The translations under genes were made by a program, and so were the position numbers. The notes under the pieces are model-generated. The model saw nothing but the letters and a program-made list of their open reading frames with translations. It had not been told where the DNA came from and searched no databases. A stretch of 25,152 nucleotides of DNA, taken from contig CAZTKP010000022.1 in the NCBI GenBank assembly GCA_964614215.1, positions 1 to 25,152 on the forward strand, in the 5' to 3' direction. The stretch comes from CAZTKP01 sp964614215. GTDB lineage: Bacteria; UBP6; UBA1177. This document shows positions 1 through 6,916 of the stretch, one piece after another (position 1 is the stretch's first letter; every line of letters starts with the position of its first letter).

Positions 1-168
1 GATTCTTTTTACACCGAAGAAGAACTTAAACTTGTAAAAATGAGAAGAGAACGCTCAAAGAACGGTCTATGGAAACTGGCTCAGACATTAACAGAAAAGC
101 AGAGAAAAACTCTGGCAAAAACTCTTTTAGGATACGCCGAGGATTTTGAAGAACTTTCTAAGGAATGA
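1..168 (+). CDS. C-terminal part of an unrecognised protein (cut by window edge)
   Basis: An open frame runs from base 1 to a TGA at 166-168 and gives the last 55 residues of a protein whose start lies outside the window. The fragment is highly charged and probably helical, with Lys/Arg- and Glu-rich stretches and the ending YAEDFEELSKE. I see no recognisable motif and cannot assign a function. Its stop codon directly abuts the stop of the convergent HepT-like gene, with no base between. The good frame up to that junction and the codon use support a real gene, but only the tail is visible. Confidence 0.55.
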   Translation, partial: DSFYTEEELKLVKMRRERSKNGLWKLAQTLTEKQRKTLAKTLLGYAEDFEELSKE

Positions 169-501
169 TTACAAAAGAATCTCTTTCACAATTTTTTCAA
201 GCATAGGCAAGTCGGATTCAATAATTTCTTTTATAATTTCAAGGTCAACACCGGAATAATCATGAACTATGAAATTTCTTACGGCGGATGCTTCCTTAAC
301 AGGCAACTTTTCTTTTAGATCTTCCGACTCTATCCTTTTTATTTTTTCACCGATCTGAATAAGACACATAAAAACAGCATTCTGGCCTTCTATATCTTTC
401 AATGCATTTTTTACAGAGCCATGTCTTTTAGCAATAAAAGTAATGTTTTTAATCATTTCTAATATAAATTCTAATCTTGCGAGATCACTCTTTCTAGACA
501 T
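169..501 (-). CDS. hepT: HepT-like (DUF86, HEPN superfamily) toxin
   Basis: This is a 110-residue, mostly helical protein. It carries the HEPN ribonuclease signature RX4HXY near its C-terminus: Arg75, Asn76, His80 and Tyr82 in the string RNFIVHDY. In the known MNT-HepT systems this protein is an RNA-cleaving toxin, and the partner MNT antitoxin AMPylates the motif tyrosine to silence it. The ATG at 501 is preferred because GAGG lies six bases upstream, whereas longer starts (ATG at 513, TTG at 516) have no such site. With this start it overlaps the stop of the upstream antitoxin gene by 8 bases (ATGTCTAG), which points to translational coupling. The family call is strong from motif and context; toxicity in this organism is inferred. 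Confidence 0.87.
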   Translation of the reverse strand: MSRKSDLARLEFILEMIKNITFIAKRHGSVKNALKDIEGQNAVFMCLIQIGEKIKRIESEDLKEKLPVKEASAVRNFIVHDYSGVDLEIIKEIIESDLPMLEKIVKEILL

Positions 502-1081
502 ATACAACCTCATCAAGAATCCTGCTTTTTCCTTCTTTCTGAGTACTTTTATTAACTAAATCCACCTTCCTGTTAAAAAGATTCCCCAACTTGTCTTTTA
601 TTCTGTCAATTTCAGCAATTGCCTTAAATCCTTTGTGTTTTTCTCTGAACTCTGAAGAAAGTTCATAAAGTATATCAATGTCACTTTTATCATCTGCTTC
701 ATCTCTTGCAAAACTACCGAAGACACCGAGAATAATGAAACCTGTTCCCTGAAACATTTTCTTTGCTTTTTTAACCATTTTTAAGAGTTCTTTTGTGCTC
801 TCAACATTGTTCTGATGAGCTTTTTCTTTTATATATTTTTGAGCAAGCTCCACTATCGCATTCTTAAACTTTTCATCTTTTCCATACTCAACAAATTTGT
901 CAGCAACACAATCAATGCCTTTTGAAGATTTTACATCGAACGGGAGTCCTTTATGCAAAAGAACCTGACTATAAAAAAGACTTATCGCTGAAGAATGGGA
1001 AAGCCCTAGTTTTTTAAAAACTTCTTCAACCTTTTTCTTAGTCTCAGCATCAATTCTTACTGAAATTGCAGATTCTTTCAT
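494..1081 (-). CDS. MNT-domain nucleotidyltransferase antitoxin with N-terminal RelB/DinJ-like domain
   Basis: This 195-residue protein has two parts. Residues 1-50 resemble the ribbon-helix-helix antitoxin RelB/DinJ: a VRIDAETKKKVEEV strand-helix, a GLSHSSAISLF turn-helix and the typical ending KGLPFDV. Residues about 95-195 form a minimal nucleotidyltransferase (MNT) domain with the motif GSX10DXD (Gly122, Ser123, Asp134, Asp136) and a third acidic residue in RKVDLV (Asp174). MNT antitoxins transfer AMP to the HepT toxin encoded just downstream. The extra DNA-binding domain would let the same protein repress its operon. Residues 51-94 are a helical linker. The ATG at 1081 has AGGA eight bases upstream and a near-consensus promoter before it. 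Single-chain RelB plus MNT is not the usual layout of this family. Confidence 0.85.
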   Translation of the reverse strand: MKESAISVRIDAETKKKVEEVFKKLGLSHSSAISLFYSQVLLHKGLPFDVKSSKGIDCVADKFVEYGKDEKFKNAIVELAQKYIKEKAHQNNVESTKELLKMVKKAKKMFQGTGFIILGVFGSFARDEADDKSDIDILYELSSEFREKHKGFKAIAEIDRIKDKLGNLFNRKVDLVNKSTQKEGKSRILDEVVYV

Positions 1082-1107
1082 GTTTCTTTTCCTACAATTC
1101 TCATGAA

Positions 1108-1139
1108 ATACATTGTATCACATAGAAATACTTTGTCAA
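1108..1139 (-). promoter_or_regulatory. Sigma-70-type promoter and possible operator of the MNT-HepT operon
   Basis: On the minus strand TTGACA (1134-1139) and TACAAT (1112-1117) are separated by 16 bases and lie about 30 bases before the antitoxin start. An 11-base palindrome, ATACA-T-TGTAT (1108-1118), covers the -10 box. That is where an operator for a ribbon-helix-helix antitoxin would be expected. The -35 box begins only 9 bases beyond the amylase stop, so the operon need not depend on read-through from the amylase. Confidence 0.72.
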
Positions 1140-1147
1140 GCTGAAGA

Positions 1148-3103
1148 TCACTTCACAAGGATCATTGCCGACTGGCTCGGGACGCTGATATCGAGGGTTC
1201 CGTCACTTTCAACTGTAACAGTTTTCTCATTAGCTCCGGGGAACATATCCTTGAGTTTTGTACCGCCGTCAAATGATGTCTGCATTACTGTATCTTCATT
1301 TGAAGTAAGTGACGCTTTTTCCCTGCTGGTGTTGATAACAACAAGCACAGTTTCACCTTTGTAAGTTCTTTCAAATGCAAGAATTCCTGCATCCTGCTCA
1401 TCTCCGGTGTTATTTGTCGACCAGAGTATTTTCATGTCTCCTCTTCTAAGCGGAGCGTACTGCTGACGAAGACTTGTAAGAGCCGAAATATGCTTAAAAG
1501 TATCGTTCTTCATGTCGTAATCACTATCCCAGAGAGGCTCTCTGTTCGCAGGATCGTTCCCGCCTTTGAAATTCTGCTCAGTTCCGTAATAAATACAGGG
1601 AATTCCATCCATTGTAAGCATAAGTGTCAACGCGTTTCTCAGTGCCTTTTCATCAGGCTGTTCGTAAAGGAATCTGGGAAGGTCGTGATTATCCATAAAG
1701 TTAACCATGATCTTCTGGGGAGACAGTGTCTTTCCGTCACTGTCCGTCACCCCGGAAACTGTTCCGTAACGCGTATCCTCATCTTCGGGAAGATCACTTC
1801 CGTCAGCCTGCTTATTCATTCTCAGATTGTAAAGGCTTTCAAAGTTGGATGTCGGTCCACCGTATTTAAATATCGAATCAAAGACCTGAAATTTCTGGGA
1901 AAAATAGAAAACAGAATCCATTTCCATATTCTTCGTAAAACTTCCCAGAAGATCATCTCTTCCGTCAAAAGCTTCTCCGAAAATTAAAAAGTTATCCTTA
2001 CCAATACTTTTTGCATAATCTCTCATAGCAGGAGTAAAAACTCTCCAGAATTCATGCTCTACATGCTTGATGGTATCAATTCTGAAACCGTCGATATTTA
2101 TTGCACTTATCCAGTACTGAAAAACTGAGATAAGAGCGTTCCTAACCTCGTTATTCGTTGTGTCGAGATCTTTGAGTCCACCAGGAAAATCACCTTTAAC
2201 GACCTGATACTCACTGTCCCAGGTAACGATCCTTCCCATCCTGTTGTACCAGTCGTCATTCTGGAATTCAGGCGGATTGGGCGGAACTCTGTTGATCTCA
2301 GGCATGTAAACCCACTTCAGCGGAGCAAGCCCTGATTCGCCGGCTTCAGAAAATGCTCTGACTTTTCTCGGATCAAAGTCAGGATCCCACTCGGAGTATC
2401 TCTTTATGCCCATTTTCTGTGGATATTCCTCATTTTCACAGCGATCTACACAATTATTGTAGCATTCACTGTTATCACCGCCTGATTCAAAAGTTGAGCT
2501 GTACTCTTCTTTACACATCTGAGTTGCAGCTTCCTTATTTTCTTCTGAAATAACACGTCCACAGTACTGTCCGCATGTCTGGTCAGAACCCATGACCATT
2601 TCATCAGGCTGGTCGTTCTTGTTCATGTCATAGTAGAAAAGCTGTCCAATATGATTTGCGACAATATCAAGAATAACTTTCATGTCGTTTTCATGAAGGA
2701 TCTGAATCATTTCACGAAGTTTCGCCAGATCTCCGAAGTGCGGATTGACACCCTTGAAATCCTGTGTCCAGTAGCCGTGATAACCTGCGATCCCAGCATC
2801 TTCATCGACATTTTTAACAACAGGACTGATCCAGAGAGTTGTAACTCCAAGCTCTTTCAGATAGTCGATATTGTCAATTATTCCCTGAAAATCGCCACCG
2901 TTCCAGGCTGTCAGTGATTTTTTATTGACACTATGGTTATTGTTCACATCACCGTCGGCAAATCTATCCGTTATCAGCTGATAGATAACCTCGTCCCTCC
3001 AGTCATCAACATGATTCGTAATATCTATCGGCCCTTCAACTTTTGAAACATCCACACAGCCTAAAAGAAAAACAACCGTGAGTATATAGCTAAGTTTTTT
3101 CAT
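1148..3103 (-). CDS. GH13 alpha-amylase-family lipoprotein
   Basis: This is an endo-acting or transferring enzyme on alpha-1,4-glucans of about 651 residues. The N-terminus is a lipoprotein signal ending VFLLGC (lipid Cys16), so the enzyme is membrane-anchored; Val at +2 does not suggest inner-membrane retention. All four GH13 signatures are present: DIVANH near 148, GFRIDTIKHV with nucleophile Asp343, FGEAF with acid Glu377, and FMDNHD with Asp474. The stretch WISPVVKNV and YHGYWTQDF is typical of alpha-amylase and CGTase relatives. A domain-B insertion (about 160-235) holds six Cys residues. AGGAGG lies five bases before the ATG at 3103; another ATG sits at 3106, only two bases from that site. 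The gene starts six bases after the porin gene, which suggests one transcript. Exact product specificity cannot be read from sequence. Confidence 0.93.
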   Translation of the reverse strand: MKKLSYILTVVFLLGCVDVSKVEGPIDITNHVDDWRDEVIYQLITDRFADGDVNNNHSVNKKSLTAWNGGDFQGIIDNIDYLKELGVTTLWISPVVKNVDEDAGIAGYHGYWTQDFKGVNPHFGDLAKLREMIQILHENDMKVILDIVANHIGQLFYYDMNKNDQPDEMVMGSDQTCGQYCGRVISEENKEAATQMCKEEYSSTFESGGDNSECYNNCVDRCENEEYPQKMGIKRYSEWDPDFDPRKVRAFSEAGESGLAPLKWVYMPEINRVPPNPPEFQNDDWYNRMGRIVTWDSEYQVVKGDFPGGLKDLDTTNNEVRNALISVFQYWISAINIDGFRIDTIKHVEHEFWRVFTPAMRDYAKSIGKDNFLIFGEAFDGRDDLLGSFTKNMEMDSVFYFSQKFQVFDSIFKYGGPTSNFESLYNLRMNKQADGSDLPEDEDTRYGTVSGVTDSDGKTLSPQKIMVNFMDNHDLPRFLYEQPDEKALRNALTLMLTMDGIPCIYYGTEQNFKGGNDPANREPLWDSDYDMKNDTFKHISALTSLRQQYAPLRRGDMKILWSTNNTGDEQDAGILAFERTYKGETVLVVINTSREKASLTSNEDTVMQTSFDGGTKLKDMFPGANEKTVTVESDGTLDISVPSQSAMILVK

Positions 3104-3112
3104 CATATCCTC

Positions 3113-4540
3113 CTACCTGTGTCCCACGTTGAACCACCACTCGGCACTCAGCCCGAAGTAGTGAAGGACCGACCGCTGCGATCTGAGATCCTCCTCATTG
3201 TAGAGATGCTTCGCGTCGTCATTTTGAAAAGCGGCCGTATAAACGAGCCTCAGCTGAGGACGCGCATAGTTGCCCCCACCGATCGTAACTATCGGCATGA
3301 ACGAAAGCTTTGTCACCTGAGGAAGGATATTTTTCTGAGAATCGTCAGGCAGCCTCGTAAGACCGTTCGTCTTCTTAAGCTGGTGTGAAATTTCAAGCGC
3401 GAGATAAAAGTATTTATGAACAATGAAATGAGGCCTCATTGCAAAGATAAACTCCACGTAGTCATCGTTGTCATAGTCATTTGCATCCGAATCGGTAAAA
3501 TATCTCACGTAGGCACCGCACATGTTAGCGAACCAGCCGATCTCAAGATTAGAAGTAAGTGCACCGAGAAACTCTTTTGCATCCAAGGTCTTGTATTCAC
3601 TATCAAATCCCCACGGAACATTTAAAAGCCCGTAAGCTCCCAGTCCCCCTGAATATTTGAAGAAAAGATTCATAAAACTGTTCTTTTTATATCCGAAAAG
3701 TCCAAGCTGGGCACCGACAGACCATCCGAAATCCTCAGGATAGGTTATGACGTTCTCTTCATCATCTACTGGATCGTTGTACTTCTTTCCCTCTCCTATT
3801 CTCTGGAATTCACCGAACAGTTTCCACTTCATTCCGAAAGTACTGTTAAACATGTAGCGATGTTCAAATTTAAGACCTGTGACAAGCCTCTGTCTGTCCA
3901 TCCATGTAATGCTTTCAGATCCGAAAGTATCGGCAACAACTTCTTTTTCCTGAAGCTGCCAGTCAACTTCCAGACGGTTGAAACCGACATAGTAGTCAAG
4001 TTTCCAGTCATCAAAATGAAGACCTATTCCACCGCCGTACATATTGGCATCATCAAGCGGCCAGAAATCCAGAAGATAGATATCATCTCCACGGTACATT
4101 CTGCTGCCAACCCACATTCCCAGGGGTTTGAAGATAACGTTCTCAGCACGGATAAAAAGATTCCTCACAGCACTCAGTGCCGCCCATTTTCCGCTTCCGT
4201 GGAAAAGACTTTCTGAAAATGCCAGAGTTGAAACAAAATCAAAAAGCGGACCGTTTTCCGGCTGAGCAAAAAGATAGGCAAAATCGAGTTCTACGTAACT
4301 TCCCTGCTCAAGACGGCTGCCGTGGCTGACAATGTTAACCCATTTAGGGCTTCCACCTTCAAGGTCAGTGGCGGGCTGAACTCTACCGTAACTACCGAAG
4401 ACAAAGCCCCGCTCATCTTTTTCAGTTTTTTCGGCCTTCTCAGTCTCATTCCCGGCAGATACTTCCGCCTTTGCCTCCTCAGCCTTTAACTGAAAGAAAC
4501 AGAGAATGATGAAAACACACAGAAACACAGTTTTTTTCAT
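3113..4540 (-). CDS. lamB: LamB-type maltoporin-like outer-membrane channel
   Basis: This 475-residue exported protein has the signal peptide MKKTVFLCVFIILCFFQLKA and a short Ala/Glu/Lys-rich mature start. Several stretches match the LamB pattern: an early GSYGRVQ strand, a LEQGSYVELDFAYLF strand, the motif GSRMYRGDDIYLLDFW (compare the GxRyYqRhDvhmiDFyyw region of maltoporins) and the C-terminal strands KLSFMPIVTIG and RPQLRLVYTAAF. Maltoporins let maltodextrins diffuse across the outer membrane. Its neighbours fit this role: an amylase lipoprotein immediately downstream and a transporter upstream. AGGGG stands seven bases before the ATG, and a good promoter lies in the short gap before it. 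Length is similar to LamB (about 420-450) plus extra loops. Substrate is inferred from family and context. Confidence 0.8.
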   Translation of the reverse strand: MKKTVFLCVFIILCFFQLKAEEAKAEVSAGNETEKAEKTEKDERGFVFGSYGRVQPATDLEGGSPKWVNIVSHGSRLEQGSYVELDFAYLFAQPENGPLFDFVSTLAFSESLFHGSGKWAALSAVRNLFIRAENVIFKPLGMWVGSRMYRGDDIYLLDFWPLDDANMYGGGIGLHFDDWKLDYYVGFNRLEVDWQLQEKEVVADTFGSESITWMDRQRLVTGLKFEHRYMFNSTFGMKWKLFGEFQRIGEGKKYNDPVDDEENVITYPEDFGWSVGAQLGLFGYKKNSFMNLFFKYSGGLGAYGLLNVPWGFDSEYKTLDAKEFLGALTSNLEIGWFANMCGAYVRYFTDSDANDYDNDDYVEFIFAMRPHFIVHKYFYLALEISHQLKKTNGLTRLPDDSQKNILPQVTKLSFMPIVTIGGGNYARPQLRLVYTAAFQNDDAKHLYNEEDLRSQRSVLHYFGLSAEWWFNVGHR

Positions 4541-4570
4541 AAAAACACCCCTTAAAATTAGAGTCTGGTA

Positions 4571-4598
4571 ATTTTATCAGATAAGTAGGGGTTGTCAA
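4571..4598 (-). promoter_or_regulatory. Sigma-70-type promoter before the LamB-like porin gene
   Basis: TTGACA (4593-4598, minus strand) and TAAAAT (4571-4576) are separated by 16 bases, 31 bases before the porin ATG. The -35 box overlaps the stop codon of the transporter gene, so porin and amylase can be transcribed separately from the transporter. Confidence 0.65.
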
Positions 4599-6181
4599 TT
4601 ACCGCTTGAATCCTCTACATTCTTGAACGTTTTTCTGAATATCACAAGTCCGATCGGGGTAATAAGAGCTATCGATCCGACGAAAACCCAAACCATGTAA
4701 TGATGTGCATATTTTGCCCCTATCTCTCCGGCAGCCAGAATCCCGGGTTTACCTTCAAGTTCCGGAATAAGCGGTGTGTAAGTGGAAACCAGCCAACCTG
4801 AAAGAGGTCCAGCCATGAGTTTGCCCACAAAAGTAGGAAGAACTGCAAGAGAAATGTATGACGCTTCCTTTCCCTTCGGAGCAACCTGAGCAGCAAACTG
4901 CATGAGCCTAGGAGACCAGAAAGCCTCACCTATTGTGAAAACAATAACAAAGGCCATAAGTGAAAAATAAAGCGGAGTCTGAGCAGCTTCCTGAACTTCA
5001 AGCCATCTGTCAAAAACAAGCTCTCCAACCCATGTATCAGTAAGCCAGCCGAAACTTTCTATCGGCAGAACTGCTATAAAAACTGAAGTTGCGGAAATGG
5101 TTACACCTATGAGAATGGCCTTAAAAGAGCTCATCTTTCTTGTAAATACAGAAAAGAGAGGAACAAGGAAGATGATCAGAGACGGATTTAAAACTCCATA
5201 GATCGTTCCGACTCTCGCTCCTTCACCAAGAAGTCTGATACCGTATTTTGGGAAAGTATAGTGAAAATGCTCAAAAATCAGCCTTGTGAAAACAACAAGA
5301 AAAAGCATTCCGATAAATATCCAGAAAGATTTTTCTTTAAATACGTTGGCAAGTGTTTTCCAGGTCTTTATAGCTGTGTCAGTTGCAGTATTTATAAGCA
5401 TTTTAAAAAAGCTGGACCCTTTGGAAACGACATGGCGGGGCTTTATGGAAAGCGTACCGTCTTCAAGCAGATCAACTCCATCGCGAAAAAGCAGGATTGC
5501 AATAAGATCAGGCACATTAATAGCAAACCCGAGAAGAATGATCAGCTGATAAGTCGAAAGTTCAATATTAAAAGGAAGTGATATGCCCAAGGCATCTCCA
5601 ACATTATAAAGTGTATGTTCTCCCAGAGCTGATCTCATTCCGTCAAAAATTCTTCCGCCAATAGCCCACCCGACATTCATCAAGGTGTAGAACAAACCGA
5701 ATCCGAGTGCAGCTGTTTCTTTAGTCGTGAACCTTTTAACGCCCACAGAGAGAACAGGACCGGTGATAGCAATACCGAAAGCCATCGGAAAGAAGCCGAA
5801 AATTACAGCTAAAGGAAGAATAGGCATAAACGGCATAACCAGTCGGGAAAAAAGTAAAGTGAATGCTCCGACAAGAAGCGTTTTCTTAATACCGAGAGTG
5901 TCACAGAAAGGACCAACCACCATAACAAGAAGAGATAGAAAAACCGAATAGACCCCCATGAATGTACCGGCAGCCACATCAGAAAGCCCCATATCTTTCG
6001 AAAGATACAGTACGAACGACACATTAATGGCTCCATAGGCGGAATACTCTGTAACCTTAGTAAAGAAAAGCAGATATATCTCGCGGGGAGAGCCCTTTAA
6101 TCCCTTTGCATAATTCCAGATAATGTAGATAAAAGCGATTCCTAGAATGAAAACGGAAAAATAAATAATGTAATCAAGCAT
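4595..6181 (-). CDS. MFS-type inner-membrane transporter
   Basis: This 528-residue, very hydrophobic protein has about twelve membrane segments plus an extra N-terminal one (residues 1-23). The loop after the second core helix pair, GPFCDTLGIKKTLLVG, resembles MFS motif A. The early segment KVTEYSAYG with VLYLSKDMGLSD recalls the FERFSYYG region of proton-coupled oligopeptide (POT/PTR) carriers, although the match is loose. It precedes the LamB-like porin and amylase in the same direction, which makes import of a maltodextrin or other breakdown product plausible; a peptide substrate cannot be excluded. The start is supported by GGAG six bases upstream of ATG. Substrate is unproven. Confidence 0.8.
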   Translation of the reverse strand: MLDYIIYFSVFILGIAFIYIIWNYAKGLKGSPREIYLLFFTKVTEYSAYGAINVSFVLYLSKDMGLSDVAAGTFMGVYSVFLSLLVMVVGPFCDTLGIKKTLLVGAFTLLFSRLVMPFMPILPLAVIFGFFPMAFGIAITGPVLSVGVKRFTTKETAALGFGLFYTLMNVGWAIGGRIFDGMRSALGEHTLYNVGDALGISLPFNIELSTYQLIILLGFAINVPDLIAILLFRDGVDLLEDGTLSIKPRHVVSKGSSFFKMLINTATDTAIKTWKTLANVFKEKSFWIFIGMLFLVVFTRLIFEHFHYTFPKYGIRLLGEGARVGTIYGVLNPSLIIFLVPLFSVFTRKMSSFKAILIGVTISATSVFIAVLPIESFGWLTDTWVGELVFDRWLEVQEAAQTPLYFSLMAFVIVFTIGEAFWSPRLMQFAAQVAPKGKEASYISLAVLPTFVGKLMAGPLSGWLVSTYTPLIPELEGKPGILAAGEIGAKYAHHYMVWVFVGSIALITPIGLVIFRKTFKNVEDSSGN

Positions 6182-6226
6182 TTCAGGCTCCGAAAAAACA
6201 AGCAGTTAAAAAACACACGGACGAAT

Positions 6227-6255
6227 AGGTTAACTTCAACTAATTAGGTTGTCAA
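6227..6255 (-). promoter_or_regulatory. Possible promoter of the MFS transporter gene
   Basis: A perfect TTGACA (6250-6255, minus strand) is followed after 17 bases by TAACCT (6227-6232), a weak -10 box. It lies 46 bases before the transporter ATG and downstream of the tRNA genes. The -35 is convincing, the -10 poor, so an activator may be needed or another -10 used. The rest of the gap 6182-6336 is AT-rich with no strong hairpin. Confidence 0.4.
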
Positions 6256-6336
6256 CAGAATATAAAAAATTAAAGATAGTTAGAATCACTCTAAACATAG
6301 CTAGAAAGAAATTTCATGAAACACTCAAGAAAAAAA

Positions 6337-6411
6337 TGGCGACCCTACGGGGAATCGAACCCCGGTTTGCGGCGTGAGAGGCCGCCGTCCTAACCGCTAG
6401 ACGATAGGGTC
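6337..6411 (-). tRNA. tRNA-Glu (anticodon CTC)
   Basis: The minus strand folds as a full cloverleaf: acceptor GACCCTA/TAGGGTC, anticodon stem GCGGC/GCCGC around the loop CTCTCAC, and a T arm with GGTTCGATTCC. The anticodon CTC reads GAG (Glu). The discriminator is G and CCA is encoded (6337-6339). A run of seven T residues follows directly. It lies 11 bases downstream of the tRNA-Gln gene, so both are probably processed from one transcript. Confidence 0.95.
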
Positions 6412-6422
6412 ACCAAAAAAAA

Positions 6423-6496
6423 TGGATCCCGGACTAGGATTCGAACCTAGACAAACGGAACCAGAATCCGTGGTCCTGCCGTTAGACGATCCGGGA
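6423..6496 (-). tRNA. tRNA-Gln (anticodon CTG)
   Basis: Cloverleaf on the minus strand: acceptor TCCCGGA/TCCGGGA, anticodon stem ACGGA/TCCGT around the loop TTCTGGT, T arm CTAGG-TTCGAAT-CCTAG and an encoded CCA at 6423-6425. The anticodon CTG reads CAG (Gln). The discriminator base is T, whereas G is usual in well-studied tRNA-Gln. The 5' end is only 8 bases from the stop of the upstream protein gene, leaving no room for a promoter of its own. Confidence 0.95.
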
Positions 6497-6504
6497 TCAA
6501 AAGA

Positions 6505-6861
6505 TCAGTAGACTCTGGCGAAAACCTTTCCGTCCCATGAAATGACGTAAAGCTGATGCCAGCGCGCGGTTTCTTTCAGGTTGTAGAAAACAAAAACCTG
6601 AAAGTTCTCTTTATTTATCTGGAAATCCTCCTTGATGTATGAATTTCCGATAAACTTGGCACGAATCTGTTTAAGCGAATTCTTAAAATCCTTCGCAAGC
6701 TGATACTTCCCTTCTGAAACTTTAACAGCCTGGTTGGGAAGGATCTTCAGATTCATGTCCGCAGCGTAGAGCCCACTACTCAACAGTAAAAGAACCGCTA
6801 AAGCGACGGTTTTGTAGCATAAACTGCGGACATTGTCAAAAGATTTTGATTTCATCAACAT
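6505..6861 (-). CDS. Small exported protein of unknown function
   Basis: This is a 118-residue protein with an N-terminal signal sequence: a basic region (KSKSFDNVRSLCYK), the hydrophobic core TVALAVLLLLSSG and a likely cleavage after LYA or YAA. The mature part is about 85 residues, Lys-rich with aromatic strands such as FQVFVFYN and WHQLYVISWDGKVFARVY, and is probably a small periplasmic beta protein. I do not recognise the family. GGAGAG lies just before the ATG at 6861; the ATG at 6855 is an alternative with longer spacing. Its stop is 8 bases from tRNA-Gln, so its transcript probably carries both tRNAs. It follows the coiled-coil lipoprotein gene by 55 bases. Confidence 0.75.
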   Translation of the reverse strand: MLMKSKSFDNVRSLCYKTVALAVLLLLSSGLYAADMNLKILPNQAVKVSEGKYQLAKDFKNSLKQIRAKFIGNSYIKEDFQINKENFQVFVFYNLKETARWHQLYVISWDGKVFARVY

Positions 6862-6916
6862 AACTCTCCATATTTACTAAGAAATCTGCTCACAAAGAGA
6901 GATCTAAATGACGATC

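Noticed and set aside
3829..4216. Small frames on both strands inside the porin gene
   Set aside because: They lie fully inside a gene with clear signal peptide, ribosome site and family motifs, and code unrelated low-quality sequence.
6300..6336. Intrinsic terminator after tRNA-Glu
   Set aside because: There is a T run and a small palindrome TTTCATGAAA, but no stable GC-rich hairpin directly before the T run apart from the tRNA itself.
6337..6496. tRNA genes as an integration site for a mobile element
   Set aside because: No integrase, no direct repeat of a tRNA end and no change of gene style next to the tRNAs were seen.
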